Source of the DNA: an uncultured Alphaproteobacteria bacterium
GTDB lineage: Bacteria > Pseudomonadota > Alphaproteobacteria > RF32 > CAG-239
Direction of reading: 5' to 3'
NCBI GenBank assembly: GCA_944393225.1
Contig: CALXZK010000010.1
Span: 1 to 57,479, forward strand
Length of the DNA: 57,479 nucleotides
The first letter of the stretch is position 1, and the number at the start of each line of letters is the position of its first letter. The translations under genes were made by a program, and so were the position numbers. A model generated the notes under the pieces. The model ran no database searches, had not been told where the DNA came from, and was given only the letters and a program-made list of their open reading frames with translations. Positions 28,007 to 36,423 of this stretch are shown in pieces.

Positions 28007-28570
28007 ATGGAAAAAAATGATCGTAGAATGCCATCAGATATTGTCTTGATGGAAATTATCAGAACTCTGTTTGTTAAAGGCGGCGATAATAAAGCCGTTG
28101 CAACAAGAATTTTTAATTTTTATGCTCAATTTGGTGCTTTTTCTTCCGAAGTGCTGGAATATGCCAGAGGTATTGGTTTGTTGACAGCATTGACCAAACA
28201 AGCCGAATTAGGATATGAAAAATTTTATGATGCATCAGTATCTATTTTATCTCATGCACATCGTTGGGAATTTTTAGCTCAGAAAGGAAATTGGCATGCT
28301 TTGGCAGATGCTCACAAGTGGAACTTTTTGGCAGAAAGAGAACAATGGGATGTTTTGGCTGAGTATAAAAAATGGGACATATTGGCTGCAAATCAAAAAT
28401 GGGACGTTTTAGAAAAATATAAAAAATGGGATGTTTTGGCTGAAAATAGACAATGGGATATTTTAAGAAAAAATTCTCGTTGGTTTGAACTTTTGTGCGC
28501 CGGACAATTTGAAAACGTGCCAAGACAAGTTATGGTAGGTTATGCTTTTATGCGATGTTTTATGAAATGA
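28007..28570 (+). CDS. Protein with nine tandem 9-residue Trp repeats
   Basis: The 187-residue product has a helical N-terminal domain (1-86), nine perfect-register 9-residue repeats (residues 87-167, each starting with Trp, with Leu or equivalent at position 4 and often Ala at 5, such as WDVLAEYKK, WDILAANQK, WDVLAENRQ), and a 20-residue tail with FENVPRQVMVG. No signal peptide is seen. I do not recognise the repeat family; the pattern suggests a regular helical solenoid with stacked Trp side chains. The start is ATG 28007: the strong promoter ends just upstream and longer frames would begin inside it. The leader TTTTAAGCTT-ATGGAA resembles that of two other unknown genes here. A terminator follows 14 bases after the stop. 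Confidence 0.78.
   Translation: MEKNDRRMPSDIVLMEIIRTLFVKGGDNKAVATRIFNFYAQFGAFSSEVLEYARGIGLLTALTKQAELGYEKFYDASVSILSHAHRWEFLAQKGNWHALADAHKWNFLAEREQWDVLAEYKKWDILAANQKWDVLEKYKKWDVLAENRQWDILRKNSRWFELLCAGQFENVPRQVMVGYAFMRCFMK
28265..28507 (+). repeat. Nine 27-bp coding repeats
   Basis: Nine consecutive 27-base units encode W-x-x-L-x-x-x-x-x. The middle units (TGGGATGTTTTGGCTGA and TGGGACATATTGGCTGC type) are closest in DNA sequence, suggesting recent duplication there; outer units have diverged. Confidence 0.85.
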
Positions 28571-28584
28571 AAAAATTTTTTTTC

Positions 28585-28621
28585 GCGCTTTTAGAAAATT
28601 GCTTCTAAAGGCGCTTTTTTT
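28585..28621 (+). terminator. Rho-independent terminator
   Basis: GCGCTTTTAGAA pairs with TTCTAAAGGCGC (one G-U pair) over loop AATTGC, followed by seven T. Confidence 0.88.
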
Positions 28622-28713
28622 GTCTTTACAGCGTTTCCTTGTTAACTTTTGACGGACTCATTTTTTATCATAATCAAAAATAAGCCACTTTTTTTGGCGA
28701 TAGAGAGGAATTT

Positions 28714-28758
28714 ATGCTTTTTTATGTGTGTAAGTTCCAATATTTGCTGGAGGGGTAA
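28714..28758 (+). CDS. Possible 14-residue upstream peptide before gyrA
   Basis: A 14-codon frame (MLFYVCKFQYLLEG) has a good ribosome site, AGAGGA, five bases upstream and ends 51 bases before the gyrA start. It lies in the gyrA leader and could modulate its translation. Only the good ribosome site supports it. Confidence 0.3.
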   Translation: MLFYVCKFQYLLEG

Positions 28759-28809
28759 AGATATTTTTGCTATATTTTTGCCAGTTTGTAATTGAAAAAG
28801 GATAAAAAA

Positions 28810-31653
28810 GTGAGTGAAGAAAACGAAAATTTGGACACTGTTGCCGAGGCTGTAAATCCGAACAGCGGTCAGGATATTTCTCCTATCGGCATTTGTGATG
28901 AAATGAGACGCTCTTATCTTGACTATGCCATGAGCGTTATCGTTTCCCGTGCTTTGCCAGATGTGCGCGATGGTTTGAAACCGGTGCATCGTCGTATTAT
29001 TTATTCTGCTTACGAAAATGGTTATGATTATAACCGCCCGTTCAGAAAATCTGCCCGTATCGTCGGTGATGTTTTGGGTAAATATCACCCGCACGGTGAT
29101 AGCTCCGTGTATGAAGCTATGGTGCGTATGGCACAACCGTTCTCTATGCGCGTTCCTTTGATTGACGGTCAAGGTAACTTCGGTTCTATGGATGGTGATA
29201 GTGCTGCCGCCATGCGTTATACCGAGGCTCGTTTGGCTAAAGTTGCTCACGCCCTTATTGATGATATTGAAAAAGATACCGTCGACTTTATGCCGAACTA
29301 TGATGAAAGTTTGCAAGAGCCGACCGTTTTGCCGGCAGCTTATCCTAACTTGCTCGTAAACGGTGCAAACGGTATTGCCGTTGGTATGGCAACCAATATT
29401 CCGCCGCATAACTTGGGCGAGGTGTTGGATGCTTGCTGCGCTTATATTGATGATCCGCTTATCTCAATTGATGATTTAATCCGTATTGTTCCGGGACCGG
29501 ATTTCCCGACCGGTGGTTTGATTTTGGGTTACAGTGGTGCAAAATCTGCTTATTTGACAGGTCGCGGTTCTGTTGTTATGCGCGCAAAATGCACCATTGA
29601 AGAGATTAGAAAAGATAAAGAAGCCATCATTGTACACGAAGTACCGTATCAGGTTAACAAATCAATGCTCGTAACTAAAATCGCCGAGCTCGTGAAAGAA
29701 AAGAAAATTGATGGTATTTCCGATATCAGAGATGAATCTGACCGTCAAGGTGTTCGCGTGGTTATCGAAATCAAAAAAGATTTCCAAGCCGATGTGGTTT
29801 TGAACCAACTTTACAAGTTCACTCAACTGCAAACCAGCTTTGGTATGAATATGCTCGCCATTAACGGCGGTCGTCCGATGATGATGAACCTCAAAGACAT
29901 TATTTCTGCCTTTGTTTCTTTCCGTGAAGAAGTTATTCGTCGTCGTACCATCTTCTTATTAAACAAAGCACGTGACAGAGCTCACGTTTTGGTTGGTTTG
30001 GCTATTGCCGTTGAAAATATTGATCCGGTTATTGACCTCATCCGCACATCTTCCAACCCGCAAGAAGCTAAAGATGCTTTGCTTGCTAAAGCTTGGCCTG
30101 CTGGTGATGTTGAACCTTTGGTTAAACTCATTGATGAACCGGATAGAAAAGTTGAAAACGGTACATATCGTCTTTCCGAAGCTCAAGCCAAAGCTATTCT
30201 TGATTTGAAATTGCAACGCTTGACCGGTTTGGAAAGAGATAAGATTCATGAAGAATTGACCGGTATTGGTGAAGATATTAAAGAATATCTCTCCATTTTG
30301 GCCTCCAGAGAAAAACTCTACGGCATTATGCGTGATGAGTTTGTTGCCATTAAAGATGAATATGCAACACCGCGTCGTTCTAAGATTGAAGATATTGAAT
30401 ATGATACCGATATTGAATCTCTTATTCAACGTGAAGAAATGGTGGTTACAGTTACCGATGCCGGTTACATCAAACGCGTTCCTTTGAATGCATACAAAGC
30501 ACAAAAACGCGGCGGTAAAGGAAAATCCGGTATGGCTACCAAAGAAGAAGATTTTGTTTCTCGTTTGTTTGTGGCTTCTACCCACACACCGGTACTCTTC
30601 TTCTCTTCTAAAGGTTTGGTATATAAGATGAAGGTTTACAAATTGCCTTTGGGTTCTCCGACCTCTAAAGGTAAGCCCTTTATCAACCTCTTGCCTCTTG
30701 ATGCCGGTGAAACAATCACTACAATTATGAAATTGCCGGAGAATGAGGCAGAATGCGAGAATATGTCCATTATGTTTGCCACAGCTCAAGGTAATGTTCG
30801 TCGTAACTCTTTGATGGACTTTGTCAATGTTCAGTCAAACGGTAAGATTGCGATGAAACTAGATGAAGGCGACAAACTGATTAATGTTCGTATCTGTCAT
30901 GAAGATAATGATATTATGCTTGCTGCCCGCAGCGGTAAATGTATCCGTTTCCCGGTTACCGAAGTTCGTGTCTTTGTCGGTCGTAACTCTACCGGTGTTC
31001 GCGGTATCAAATTAGCCGATGGTGATGAAGTTATCTCCATGTCTATTTTGAACCATAGCGAAGCTACAACCGAAGAACGTGATGAATATGCTCGTGTTCG
31101 TTCCGCCGTTAAACGTTTGATGGCAGAAAGAAACGTCAGCGAAGAGGAAATTGCTTTGGCTGATACGGGTATCAATTTGGCAGTATTGTCCGAAGATAAA
31201 TATCTGAAGATGAAAGAAAACGAACAGTTTATCCTTTCAGTTACTTCTACCGGTTATGGTAAGCGTACATCTTCTTATGAATATCGTGTTACAGGTCGTG
31301 GCGGTCAAGGTATTGCCAATATGGAAATGTCTGCTCGTAACAAAGAAATTGTAAGCTCATTCCCGATTGAAGATGATAACCAAATTATGATGGTAACCGA
31401 TGGCGGTAAGCTCATTCGTATGCCGGTTTCCGACATTCGTATTGCCGGTCGTAAGACTCAAGGTGTTATCTTGTTCAGAACAGCTGAAGATGAAAAGGTT
31501 GTTTCCGTCACCTGGCTTGATGCCGATGCTGATGATGAAGAAGAACTTGAAGATGAAACCGGAAGCGAAATTTTGGGCGAAAGCGTTGCCGATGTTGAAG
31601 AAGACAGCGGCGTAAGAGAACCCGAAGTCGAAGCTAACTCAGATGATGAGTAA
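28810..31653 (+). CDS. gyrA: DNA gyrase subunit A
   Basis: GyrA forms the DNA-cutting and rejoining part of gyrase, which introduces negative supercoils. The 947-residue protein has the winged-helix domain with the quinolone region [17 protein letters not shown], the catalytic Tyr in [10 protein letters not shown], the tower and coiled coil, and six-bladed C-terminal propeller repeats. The GyrA box QKRGGKG separates it from ParC. An acidic tail (about 40 residues with [19 protein letters not shown]) ends the protein. I chose the GTG at 28810, as AAAAGGAT lies seven bases before it; a TTG 18 bases upstream is less likely. At the position equivalent to E. coli Ser83 the residue is Ser, and Asp87 is Glu, both quinolone-sensitive-type residues by family knowledge. 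Confidence 0.98.
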   Translation: MSEENENLDTVAEAVNPNSGQDISPIGICDEMRRSYLDYAMSVIVSRALPDVRDGLKPVHRRIIYSAYENGYDYNRPFRKSARIVGDVLGKYHPHGDSSVYEAMVRMAQPFSMRVPLIDGQGNFGSMDGDSAAAMRYTEARLAKVAHALIDDIEKDTVDFMPNYDESLQEPTVLPAAYPNLLVNGANGIAVGMATNIPPHNLGEVLDACCAYIDDPLISIDDLIRIVPGPDFPTGGLILGYSGAKSAYLTGRGSVVMRAKCTIEEIRKDKEAIIVHEVPYQVNKSMLVTKIAELVKEKKIDGISDIRDESDRQGVRVVIEIKKDFQADVVLNQLYKFTQLQTSFGMNMLAINGGRPMMMNLKDIISAFVSFREEVIRRRTIFLLNKARDRAHVLVGLAIAVENIDPVIDLIRTSSNPQEAKDALLAKAWPAGDVEPLVKLIDEPDRKVENGTYRLSEAQAKAILDLKLQRLTGLERDKIHEELTGIGEDIKEYLSILASREKLYGIMRDEFVAIKDEYATPRRSKIEDIEYDTDIESLIQREEMVVTVTDAGYIKRVPLNAYKAQKRGGKGKSGMATKEEDFVSRLFVASTHTPVLFFSSKGLVYKMKVYKLPLGSPTSKGKPFINLLPLDAGETITTIMKLPENEAECENMSIMFATAQGNVRRNSLMDFVNVQSNGKIAMKLDEGDKLINVRICHEDNDIMLAARSGKCIRFPVTEVRVFVGRNSTGVRGIKLADGDEVISMSILNHSEATTEERDEYARVRSAVKRLMAERNVSEEEIALADTGINLAVLSEDKYLKMKENEQFILSVTSTGYGKRTSSYEYRVTGRGGQGIANMEMSARNKEIVSSFPIEDDNQIMMVTDGGKLIRMPVSDIRIAGRKTQGVILFRTAEDEKVVSVTWLDADADDEEELEDETGSEILGESVADVEEDSGVREPEVEANSDDE

Positions 31654-31683
31654 TCGGTTCTAGAAAAAAATAATTAAATAAAA

Positions 31684-31718
31684 GGCTCCCGACACAGAAG
31701 TGTAGGGAGTCTTTTTTT
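31684..31718 (+). terminator. gyrA terminator
   Basis: GGCTCCC/GGGAGTC stem extended by inner ACAC/GTGT pairing around AGAA, then seven T. Confidence 0.88.
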
Positions 31719-31719
31719 G

Positions 31720-31747
31720 TTGCAATTTTTTTAACAATGATTATTAT
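31720..31747 (+). promoter_or_regulatory. Promoter of a candidate non-coding RNA
   Basis: TTGCAA, 16 bases, TATTAT, directly after the gyrA terminator and about 250 bases before the next coding gene. Confidence 0.5.
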
Positions 31748-31753
31748 ACCTTT

Positions 31754-31957
31754 CAGTTTCAATATTATTCATAACTTATTTAAATATATTCAAATTTGCA
31801 TTTGAGAGAGATGTGAATCTGTGCTCTTCGGCATTTGCTGTCACAATTGTAGTAGTCCCTTTTTGCATGTTATACATCGAAGCCGAAAGGTAAATGTCAA
31901 ATTTGTCAAGGAGATGTTTATTCTTTGCGAAAGCTTAGAATTTTCATCTCCTTTTTT
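31754..31957 (+). ncRNA. Candidate structured small RNA, possibly 6S-like
   Basis: The 344-base stretch between gyrA and the next gene has no plausible reading frame but has a promoter, an elongated pairing pattern and a terminator. ATTTGCATTT (about 31791-31800) can pair with AAATGTCAAAT (about 31892-31902). CTTCGGC pairs with GCCGAAAG inside that, leaving a large internal region. A terminator hairpin follows (AAGGAGATG 31908-31916 with CATCTCCTT 31945-31953, then T run), with an inner CTTT-GCG-AAAG hairpin. A long rod with a large central bubble is the general plan of 6S RNA, which binds RNA polymerase; I cannot confirm it without a covariance model. It could instead be the 5' leader of the following gene. 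Confidence 0.42.
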
Positions 31958-31997
31958 ATCAGAAATTATTGTATGTATAACCTAAAAATATTGGCTT

Positions 31998-32717
31998 ATG
32001 TATTATTTAAATTTTTCCGAAAAACAAATTTTAGAACAAGTCAGTCGCAATTCTCATTTAGGACAGGGAATAAGACGTTTGCGTTTGAAAGTGGTTCGCT
32101 GTTATCAAGATTATGTTGAGCAAGGTCGCTTGATTTATCAAAAAGGTAAGGAATATAAGCTCTGGATTGTGGAATATTCGGACATTCTTTTGGGCGTTAC
32201 GTGCTGGTTTACGGCTATGCCGCAAATCTTAGAAAAAGAGCCTATGGAAAAAACTTATTTCATGGTGCCTGTAGAGGTTTTTCCTTATGCCAATGAATCG
32301 GTTGCTTATGTTTCAACAATGTCTTTTAACACACCGGAGGAAAAAACATTCCAGCTCTTTGTTGATGTTAATGACGGAATGCAGAGTTTGATTGAGCCTT
32401 GGTCCTTGAACAAAGCAAAAGTTTTGAATTTTGCCGTTGAGAAAAAAGGCGGAACTTTGGCTGATTATAACATTCGCGGGCGTTTTATCAGTAATCGTCA
32501 GGAGCGGCATATTGTTTGGCTCATTCGGCGCAGGCTTGGTAAAAAACAATATGTAGATTTGTTTTTTGATGTTTTGAAACAAGATTTTATATCTTGGAAT
32601 TTGTTAGCAGATGATGCTTCCATGGCGCCGATTTCTTCCGGACAAGCGATGGTGCATATTGGTGCAAACACGGTCAAAGCTGATAAGTATGGTTTTATTT
32701 ATCGATTGGGTAAATAA
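31998..32717 (+). CDS. Unknown protein, 239 aa
   Basis: A soluble protein with no signal peptide. The N-terminal ~50 residues are helical and basic (SHLGQGIRRLRLKVVRCYQDYV) and could bind nucleic acid; the rest is beta/alpha with many aromatic residues (YKLWIVEYSDILLGVTCWF, ERHIVWLIRRRLG). I do not recognise a family. No ribosome site precedes the ATG. It stands alone between the candidate small RNA and a strong terminator. Confidence 0.7.
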   Translation: MYYLNFSEKQILEQVSRNSHLGQGIRRLRLKVVRCYQDYVEQGRLIYQKGKEYKLWIVEYSDILLGVTCWFTAMPQILEKEPMEKTYFMVPVEVFPYANESVAYVSTMSFNTPEEKTFQLFVDVNDGMQSLIEPWSLNKAKVLNFAVEKKGGTLADYNIRGRFISNRQERHIVWLIRRRLGKKQYVDLFFDVLKQDFISWNLLADDASMAPISSGQAMVHIGANTVKADKYGFIYRLGK

Positions 32718-32730
32718 AATTTCTTTTAAC

Positions 32731-32766
32731 AAAAGCAGTTGGATTTATTATCCAACTGCTTTTTTT
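32731..32766. terminator. Rho-independent terminator
   Basis: A perfect 14-bp stem (AAAAGCAGTTGGAT part, complement ATCCAACTGCTTTT) over TTATT with a T run. Confidence 0.92.
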
Positions 32767-32771
32767 GTGTC

Positions 32772-32799
32772 TTGACTTTTAAAATAATATTTCTATATT
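32772..32799 (+). promoter_or_regulatory. arsR-operon promoter
   Basis: TTGACT, 16 bases, TATATT. The -10 box lies inside the palindromic operator at 32789-32816. Confidence 0.75.
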
Positions 32800-32816
32800 T
32801 CTAGAAATGTAGAAAT
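32789..32816 (+). promoter_or_regulatory. Operator palindrome, likely ArsR-type site
   Basis: A 28-base inverted repeat centred between 32802 and 32803, with half-sites ATTTCTATATTTCT and AGAAATGTAGAAAT. Only one symmetric pair mismatches. It covers the -10 box and the transcription start, the expected place for autorepression by an ArsR/SmtB protein, and the regulator gene starts 13 bases later. Confidence 0.75.
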
Positions 32817-32828
32817 AAGGAAGCTGAT

Positions 32829-33134
32829 ATGACAAATGATTTGAATGATATAGCCGCTGTGTTTGATGCCTTGAGTAATGAAATAAGGTTACAAATTTTC
32901 AGAATTTTAGTTGAACACAGCAAAGATGGAATTACGCCGACGGAAATTTCAGCTTTGATGAACGATTTTCCAAGAAATACACTGTCTTTTCATTTGAGCT
33001 TGATGGCAAATGTCGGACTATGTTCGTCAGAAAAACAAGGAAAGCAGATTTTTTATAAGCCGAATTGTTGTCTGATTAAACAAATCACAAAATTTTTACT
33101 GACCGATTGTTGTAACGGAGGGTGCAATTGTTAG
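32829..33134 (+). CDS. ArsR-family transcriptional regulator
   Basis: A 101-residue winged-helix repressor (FDALSNEIRLQIFRIL, then TPTEISALMNDFPRNTLSFHLSLMANVGL as recognition region). It has the C-terminal metal or thiol-sensing cluster CCNGGCNC and an earlier NCC. ArsR proteins leave DNA when they bind arsenite, antimonite or other soft metals or when Cys residues are modified. It controls, by overlap, the permease gene that follows (7-base overlap). AAGGAAGC is the ribosome site. The operator above supports autoregulation. Confidence 0.88.
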   Translation: MTNDLNDIAAVFDALSNEIRLQIFRILVEHSKDGITPTEISALMNDFPRNTLSFHLSLMANVGLCSSEKQGKQIFYKPNCCLIKQITKFLLTDCCNGGCNC

Positions 33135-34154
33135 AAGTTTTTACGCATTTAGCCGATTGGGCAATTTTGCGAATGGGACTGACTAAAGAAACACATCTTG
33201 GTTCTGCTGTACATTTCTTTATTGAAGATAGCACAAAAATCTTTGTCCTTTTGTATTTATTGGTATTTTTTATTTCGCTTTTTCGTTCACAACTTAATCC
33301 GGAACGTGTCAGAAATTATTTGTCGGGAAAATCGCGCTGGAGCGGTTATTTCTTAGCGGTTTTTTTTAGGCGTGGTTACACCTTTTTGTTCTTGCTCATC
33401 CATCCCGTTATTTATGGAATTTTTAGCTGCCGGCGTTCCTTTTGGCGTGAGTGTGGCATTTTTGGTCAGCTCTCCGTTGATTAGTGAAATTGCGGCAATT
33501 ATGCTACTCGGCATGGGAAGTTATGGTATATATATTGTTTCAATTTATATAATTTCAGGAACAATTATTTCAGTCTTAGCCGGATATTTGGCAGATAAAT
33601 TTCATATAGAAAAATATTTGGCGCTTGATATTCCCAAAACAGCACCGGCTGTTTGTGCTTGCTCAAGTATGAAAGACAAAGCAGCGGCTTTGGTTAAATA
33701 TGCGCATGAATTTTCATGGAACTTGGTTAAATCGCTTTATTTGTATATTTTAATCGGCTTAATTATCGGGGCTTATATGCACGGCTATATTCCGCAAGAA
33801 TTTTTTGTAAAATACATGGGCGCAGATAATATATGGGCGGTGCCTTTTGCCGCAATTGTCGGTATTCCGATTTATGCTTCCCAAGCCGGTATTGTGCCTT
33901 TGGTGCAAGTCCTTTTGATGAAAGGTGTTCCGGTTGGCATGGCTTTTTTTCAGGTGGTAGAAGAGGTGGCAAAAGCTAATGGATTTTCAGGAACAATTGA
34001 AAAGGTTGAGGATATAGCCGCAATTATTTCTTATGGGGTGATGTCAACGCCTGCCGTTGTAATTGATGGAAAAGTTGCTTTTGTCGGTGGCGTGCCGTCA
34101 AAAGAGCAAGTGCAAGCATGGTTTACGTCATCAGCTTCTTGCTGTTGTAAATAA
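33128..34154 (+). pseudogene. Broken permease (DUF318/ArsP-like) fused to a thioredoxin-like tail
   Basis: A membrane permease of the DUF318 (UPF0718) type, usually paired with ArsR and a small thioredoxin and linked to metalloid or organoarsenical export. Two lesions are visible. First, a run of eight T (33360-33367) shifts the frame; with seven T the protein would read on into GVVTPFCSCSSIPLFMEF, the conserved Cys motif of the family. Second, the last permease helices are missing and the sequence passes from KGVPVGMAFF into QVVEEVAKANGFSGTIEKVED...YGVMSTPAVVIDGKVAFVGGVPS, the C-terminal part of the small thioredoxin usually encoded next door, without its CxxC. The start is a TTG with GGAGGG five bases upstream. 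Slippage on the T run could restore some product. Confidence 0.75.
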
Positions 34155-34221
34155 ATTTAGATAAGTTTCCTTTATAAAAAGCAATATCCTCGGCAAATTA
34201 AATGTCGGGGATATTTTTTTA

Positions 34222-34250
34222 TTGCAAATTTTTGTCTAATGGATTATATA
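34222..34250 (+). promoter_or_regulatory. Promoter with TTTTGTCTA element
   Basis: TTGCAA, 17 bases, TATATA, with TTTTGTCTAAT inside the spacer. Same layout as at 35422-35449. Confidence 0.5.
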
Positions 34251-34292
34251 TTCTCTTAGTTAACTTTATCATTAATTTAATTTTTTACTATT

Positions 34293-34910
34293 ATGATTTT
34301 ATCAGAAAAAAATTTAAAAGAAGCTTTGGCTAAAAAGTTTGAGCTGAGTAACGAAGAAGTTGAAACAATAGCTTTCCAGTTTGGATGTACAGTGTTTAAC
34401 AAAGATATAGCCTCTTTTGCAAAAGATGAGGCATATTACCTTTGGCTAGGAGATTTTGTAAAGCAAGGAGCAAAACATTATTTTGCATGTCGGATAGATG
34501 GATTGCCGGAAGAAGTGGATGCAAATTGCTGCGATATTGACGAAGTGGAAAACTTTATTGCAAGAAATTGCAATATGTATATGCTTTCTTCAGACGCACA
34601 AGGCAATATGCTTGTTTTGCCTTGTTGGCACTTGGATGTTTCCAAGGTTCAGGATTCGGCAAGATTTCCGGCTAGTTTGGGAAGTGTCAATGGTAAGTTT
34701 GAATATATCGGTACCGGCGGTAAAATGTTTTTCGCCTGGGCGTTCTATTCAGAAAAGAAAGGCTTCATAAAAGCTTTTAATATTGAAAATGGTGGCTGGA
34801 TTGAACCTAAAGACGTGATCACTCATTTGTCTTTGAACGGCAAACAAGTTGTAAATGACGTGATTTTGGTTCAGGACAGAGGCTCAATTAAAATCAAGCC
34901 AAACAAATAG
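34293..34910 (+). CDS. Unknown protein, 205 aa
   Basis: A soluble, slightly acidic protein without signal peptide or membrane helix. The first ~35 residues are helical (KNLKEALAKKFELSNEEVETIAFQF); the rest is mixed with several Cys (NCCDIDEVENF, NCNMYM, PCWHLD). I do not recognise the family. It is a single-gene unit with its own promoter, a leader with no ribosome site, and a terminator. Confidence 0.7.
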   Translation: MILSEKNLKEALAKKFELSNEEVETIAFQFGCTVFNKDIASFAKDEAYYLWLGDFVKQGAKHYFACRIDGLPEEVDANCCDIDEVENFIARNCNMYMLSSDAQGNMLVLPCWHLDVSKVQDSARFPASLGSVNGKFEYIGTGGKMFFAWAFYSEKKGFIKAFNIENGGWIEPKDVITHLSLNGKQVVNDVILVQDRGSIKIKPNK

Positions 34911-34927
34911 ATTTTTTTGAGAGAGAA

Positions 34928-34961
34928 GAGGTGTGATATTTTTTATCACGCCTCTTTTTTT
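34928..34961. terminator. Rho-independent terminator
   Basis: GAGGTGTGATA pairs with TATCACGCCTC (one G-U pair) over a T-rich loop, followed by seven T. Confidence 0.9.
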
Positions 34962-35021
34962 AGCTTGCTAATTTATGATATTTGTTTAAGCTTGAGATAT
35001 TGTTTTTTTTAGGAGGAAAAG

Positions 35022-35360
35022 ATGCCGTTCTTAACAATTCACAGTAATAATAAGCCCAAAAATACAGAAATGTTTTTGCAAGATGCCGCTCAATTTGTGG
35101 CTTCTGAATTGCATAAACCCATTTCTTATGTGATTGTGACATTTGATTATCAGCCGCAGATGATTTTTGGCGGAGATAAAGAAATTAAAAGCGCTTTGGT
35201 CGAAATGAAATCTATCGGATTTGCCGATAAAAAGTCATTGGCTCAAAAACTCACAGATTTTTTGGCTAAAGAACTTGATGCCGAAGAAGATTTTATCAAT
35301 ATTCATTTTATTGATATGCCGGCAAAAGATTTGTCCATTGGCGGTAATTTACTCGGTTAA
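35022..35360 (+). CDS. MIF-like tautomerase
   Basis: A 112-residue member of the macrophage migration inhibitory factor family, a trimeric keto-enol tautomerase using an N-terminal Pro exposed after Met removal (MPFLTIHSN). The spacing of the second half (FGGDKEIKSALVEMKSIG and INIHFIDMPAKDLSIGGNLLG) matches MIF rather than the shorter 4-oxalocrotonate tautomerases. Natural substrate in bacteria is unknown; host-associated microbes sometimes use it to affect immune cells, which is only a possibility here. A near-perfect AGGAGG ribosome site precedes the start, in contrast to the flanking genes. Confidence 0.88.
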   Translation: MPFLTIHSNNKPKNTEMFLQDAAQFVASELHKPISYVIVTFDYQPQMIFGGDKEIKSALVEMKSIGFADKKSLAQKLTDFLAKELDAEEDFINIHFIDMPAKDLSIGGNLLG

Positions 35361-35385
35361 GTTCATTTTAAAACTTAAAATTTTC

Positions 35386-35418
35386 AAACGCTCCATACAT
35401 ATATGGGGCGTTTTTTTT
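35386..35418 (+). terminator. Rho-independent terminator
   Basis: AAACGCTCCATA pairs with TATGGGGCGTTT (one G-U pair) over CATA, then a T run. Confidence 0.88.
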
Positions 35419-35421
35419 ATA

Positions 35422-35449
35422 TTGACTTTTTTGTCTAATTTATTATATT
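35422..35449 (+). promoter_or_regulatory. Promoter with TTTTGTCTA element
   Basis: TTGACT, 16 bases, TATATT, with TTTTGTCTAAT in the spacer. The leader that follows is A/T-rich and ends TTAAGCAT before ATGGAA. Confidence 0.6.
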
Positions 35450-35485
35450 CAAAACGTATTTTTTATTATTAATTTTTTTAAGCAT

Positions 35486-36361
35486 ATGGAAAAGTTTTTT
35501 ACAAAAAAGGATTATGCTGATGCTGAAATCGTTTTGGCTCAGCTTAGTGTTAGAACAAATTGTTTTGATAAAAACGGAAAAGTGGTAAATGCAGAGTATT
35601 TGGCTTGTGTTGATGATGATATAACATCGGCATTTTACGCAACGGAGATGTATTATCAAATACATGCTACTTATGGATACTATCCAACTATTTTATGTGT
35701 TGGCGGTGTCGGTCCTTTATCAAAATACACCAATGACAAAGGCGAATCGGAAGGACAAAAGCTTGCTCGTGTTTGCGAAATGCTTGGTGCCTTGTCTTCT
35801 CAAGTGAAGGTTTTAGATAAAGGGACCAATACCGGTCTAAATTGTCTTGATATTTATAATGAAGTGGCAACACGCGGCGTGAGCTTGATAATGTGTTTGA
35901 CAAAACGATTATCATTGCGTTTGAAGCAAACATTTGAATATTTGGATCATCAATATCCGGAAAAAGTCAGTAAGGTTTCTCTTGCAAAGGTGGTGGCTTC
36001 AACATTTTATTACGTGCCCGAAGAGGCTGTTGAAGATATGATGCAGATGTATAACTGTAAAGGCTTATGCAAAGGTGCATTGCTATTATCTGAGATTGCT
36101 TCAGTTTATGATAGAACATATCGTTATGTGGGAAAATTGCAAAAACCTTTGGATTTTGATATCACTAAGGAAACAGCGCAGGCTGCTTTGCGTTTGGCAA
36201 AGAAATATCCACTGAAAATCAATATGTTCTGTTTTAACGGACTTTGGCAATTTGTGTGGGCTTATTTTTCTATTATAAAGAACAAGAATCACATCAAACT
36301 TGCTACAAAACTAGCAATACGTGAATGGCGTAGCGAATTGCGTGACAGATATCGTCATTAA
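35486..36361 (+). CDS. DUF218/YdcF-like protein
   Basis: The central part of this 291-residue protein (about residues 68-155) has the pattern of the DUF218 (SanA/ElyC/YdcF) fold: a strand ending in a Gly motif (PTILCVGGVGPLSKYTN), a following SEGQKLARVCEMLGAL helix, a VLDKGTNTGLN stretch like the nT-x-EN motif, and SLIMCLTKRLSLRLKQTF corresponding to the VTs-x-H-x-x-Ra region. The His of that last motif is not seen. Members act on envelope carbohydrates or are of unknown activity. No membrane helix is present here, unlike SanA/ElyC. Single-gene unit with own promoter, no ribosome site, and a strong terminator. Confidence 0.55.
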   Translation: MEKFFTKKDYADAEIVLAQLSVRTNCFDKNGKVVNAEYLACVDDDITSAFYATEMYYQIHATYGYYPTILCVGGVGPLSKYTNDKGESEGQKLARVCEMLGALSSQVKVLDKGTNTGLNCLDIYNEVATRGVSLIMCLTKRLSLRLKQTFEYLDHQYPEKVSKVSLAKVVASTFYYVPEEAVEDMMQMYNCKGLCKGALLLSEIASVYDRTYRYVGKLQKPLDFDITKETAQAALRLAKKYPLKINMFCFNGLWQFVWAYFSIIKNKNHIKLATKLAIREWRSELRDRYRH

Positions 36362-36372
36362 TTGGCACGCAT

Positions 36373-36411
36373 AAAAAAAAGCTGATATCTTTTGATATCA
36401 GCTTTTTTTTT
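36373..36411. terminator. Bidirectional terminator
   Basis: A perfect stem (AAAAAAAAGCTGATATC and complement) around TTTT between two convergent genes, with T runs both ways. Confidence 0.92.
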
Positions 36412-36423
36412 GATGTTATCAGA

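Noticed and set aside
28642..29409. A 255-codon antisense frame overlapping the start of gyrA.
   Set aside because: It mirrors the gyrA coding sequence and its product shows no conserved motif.
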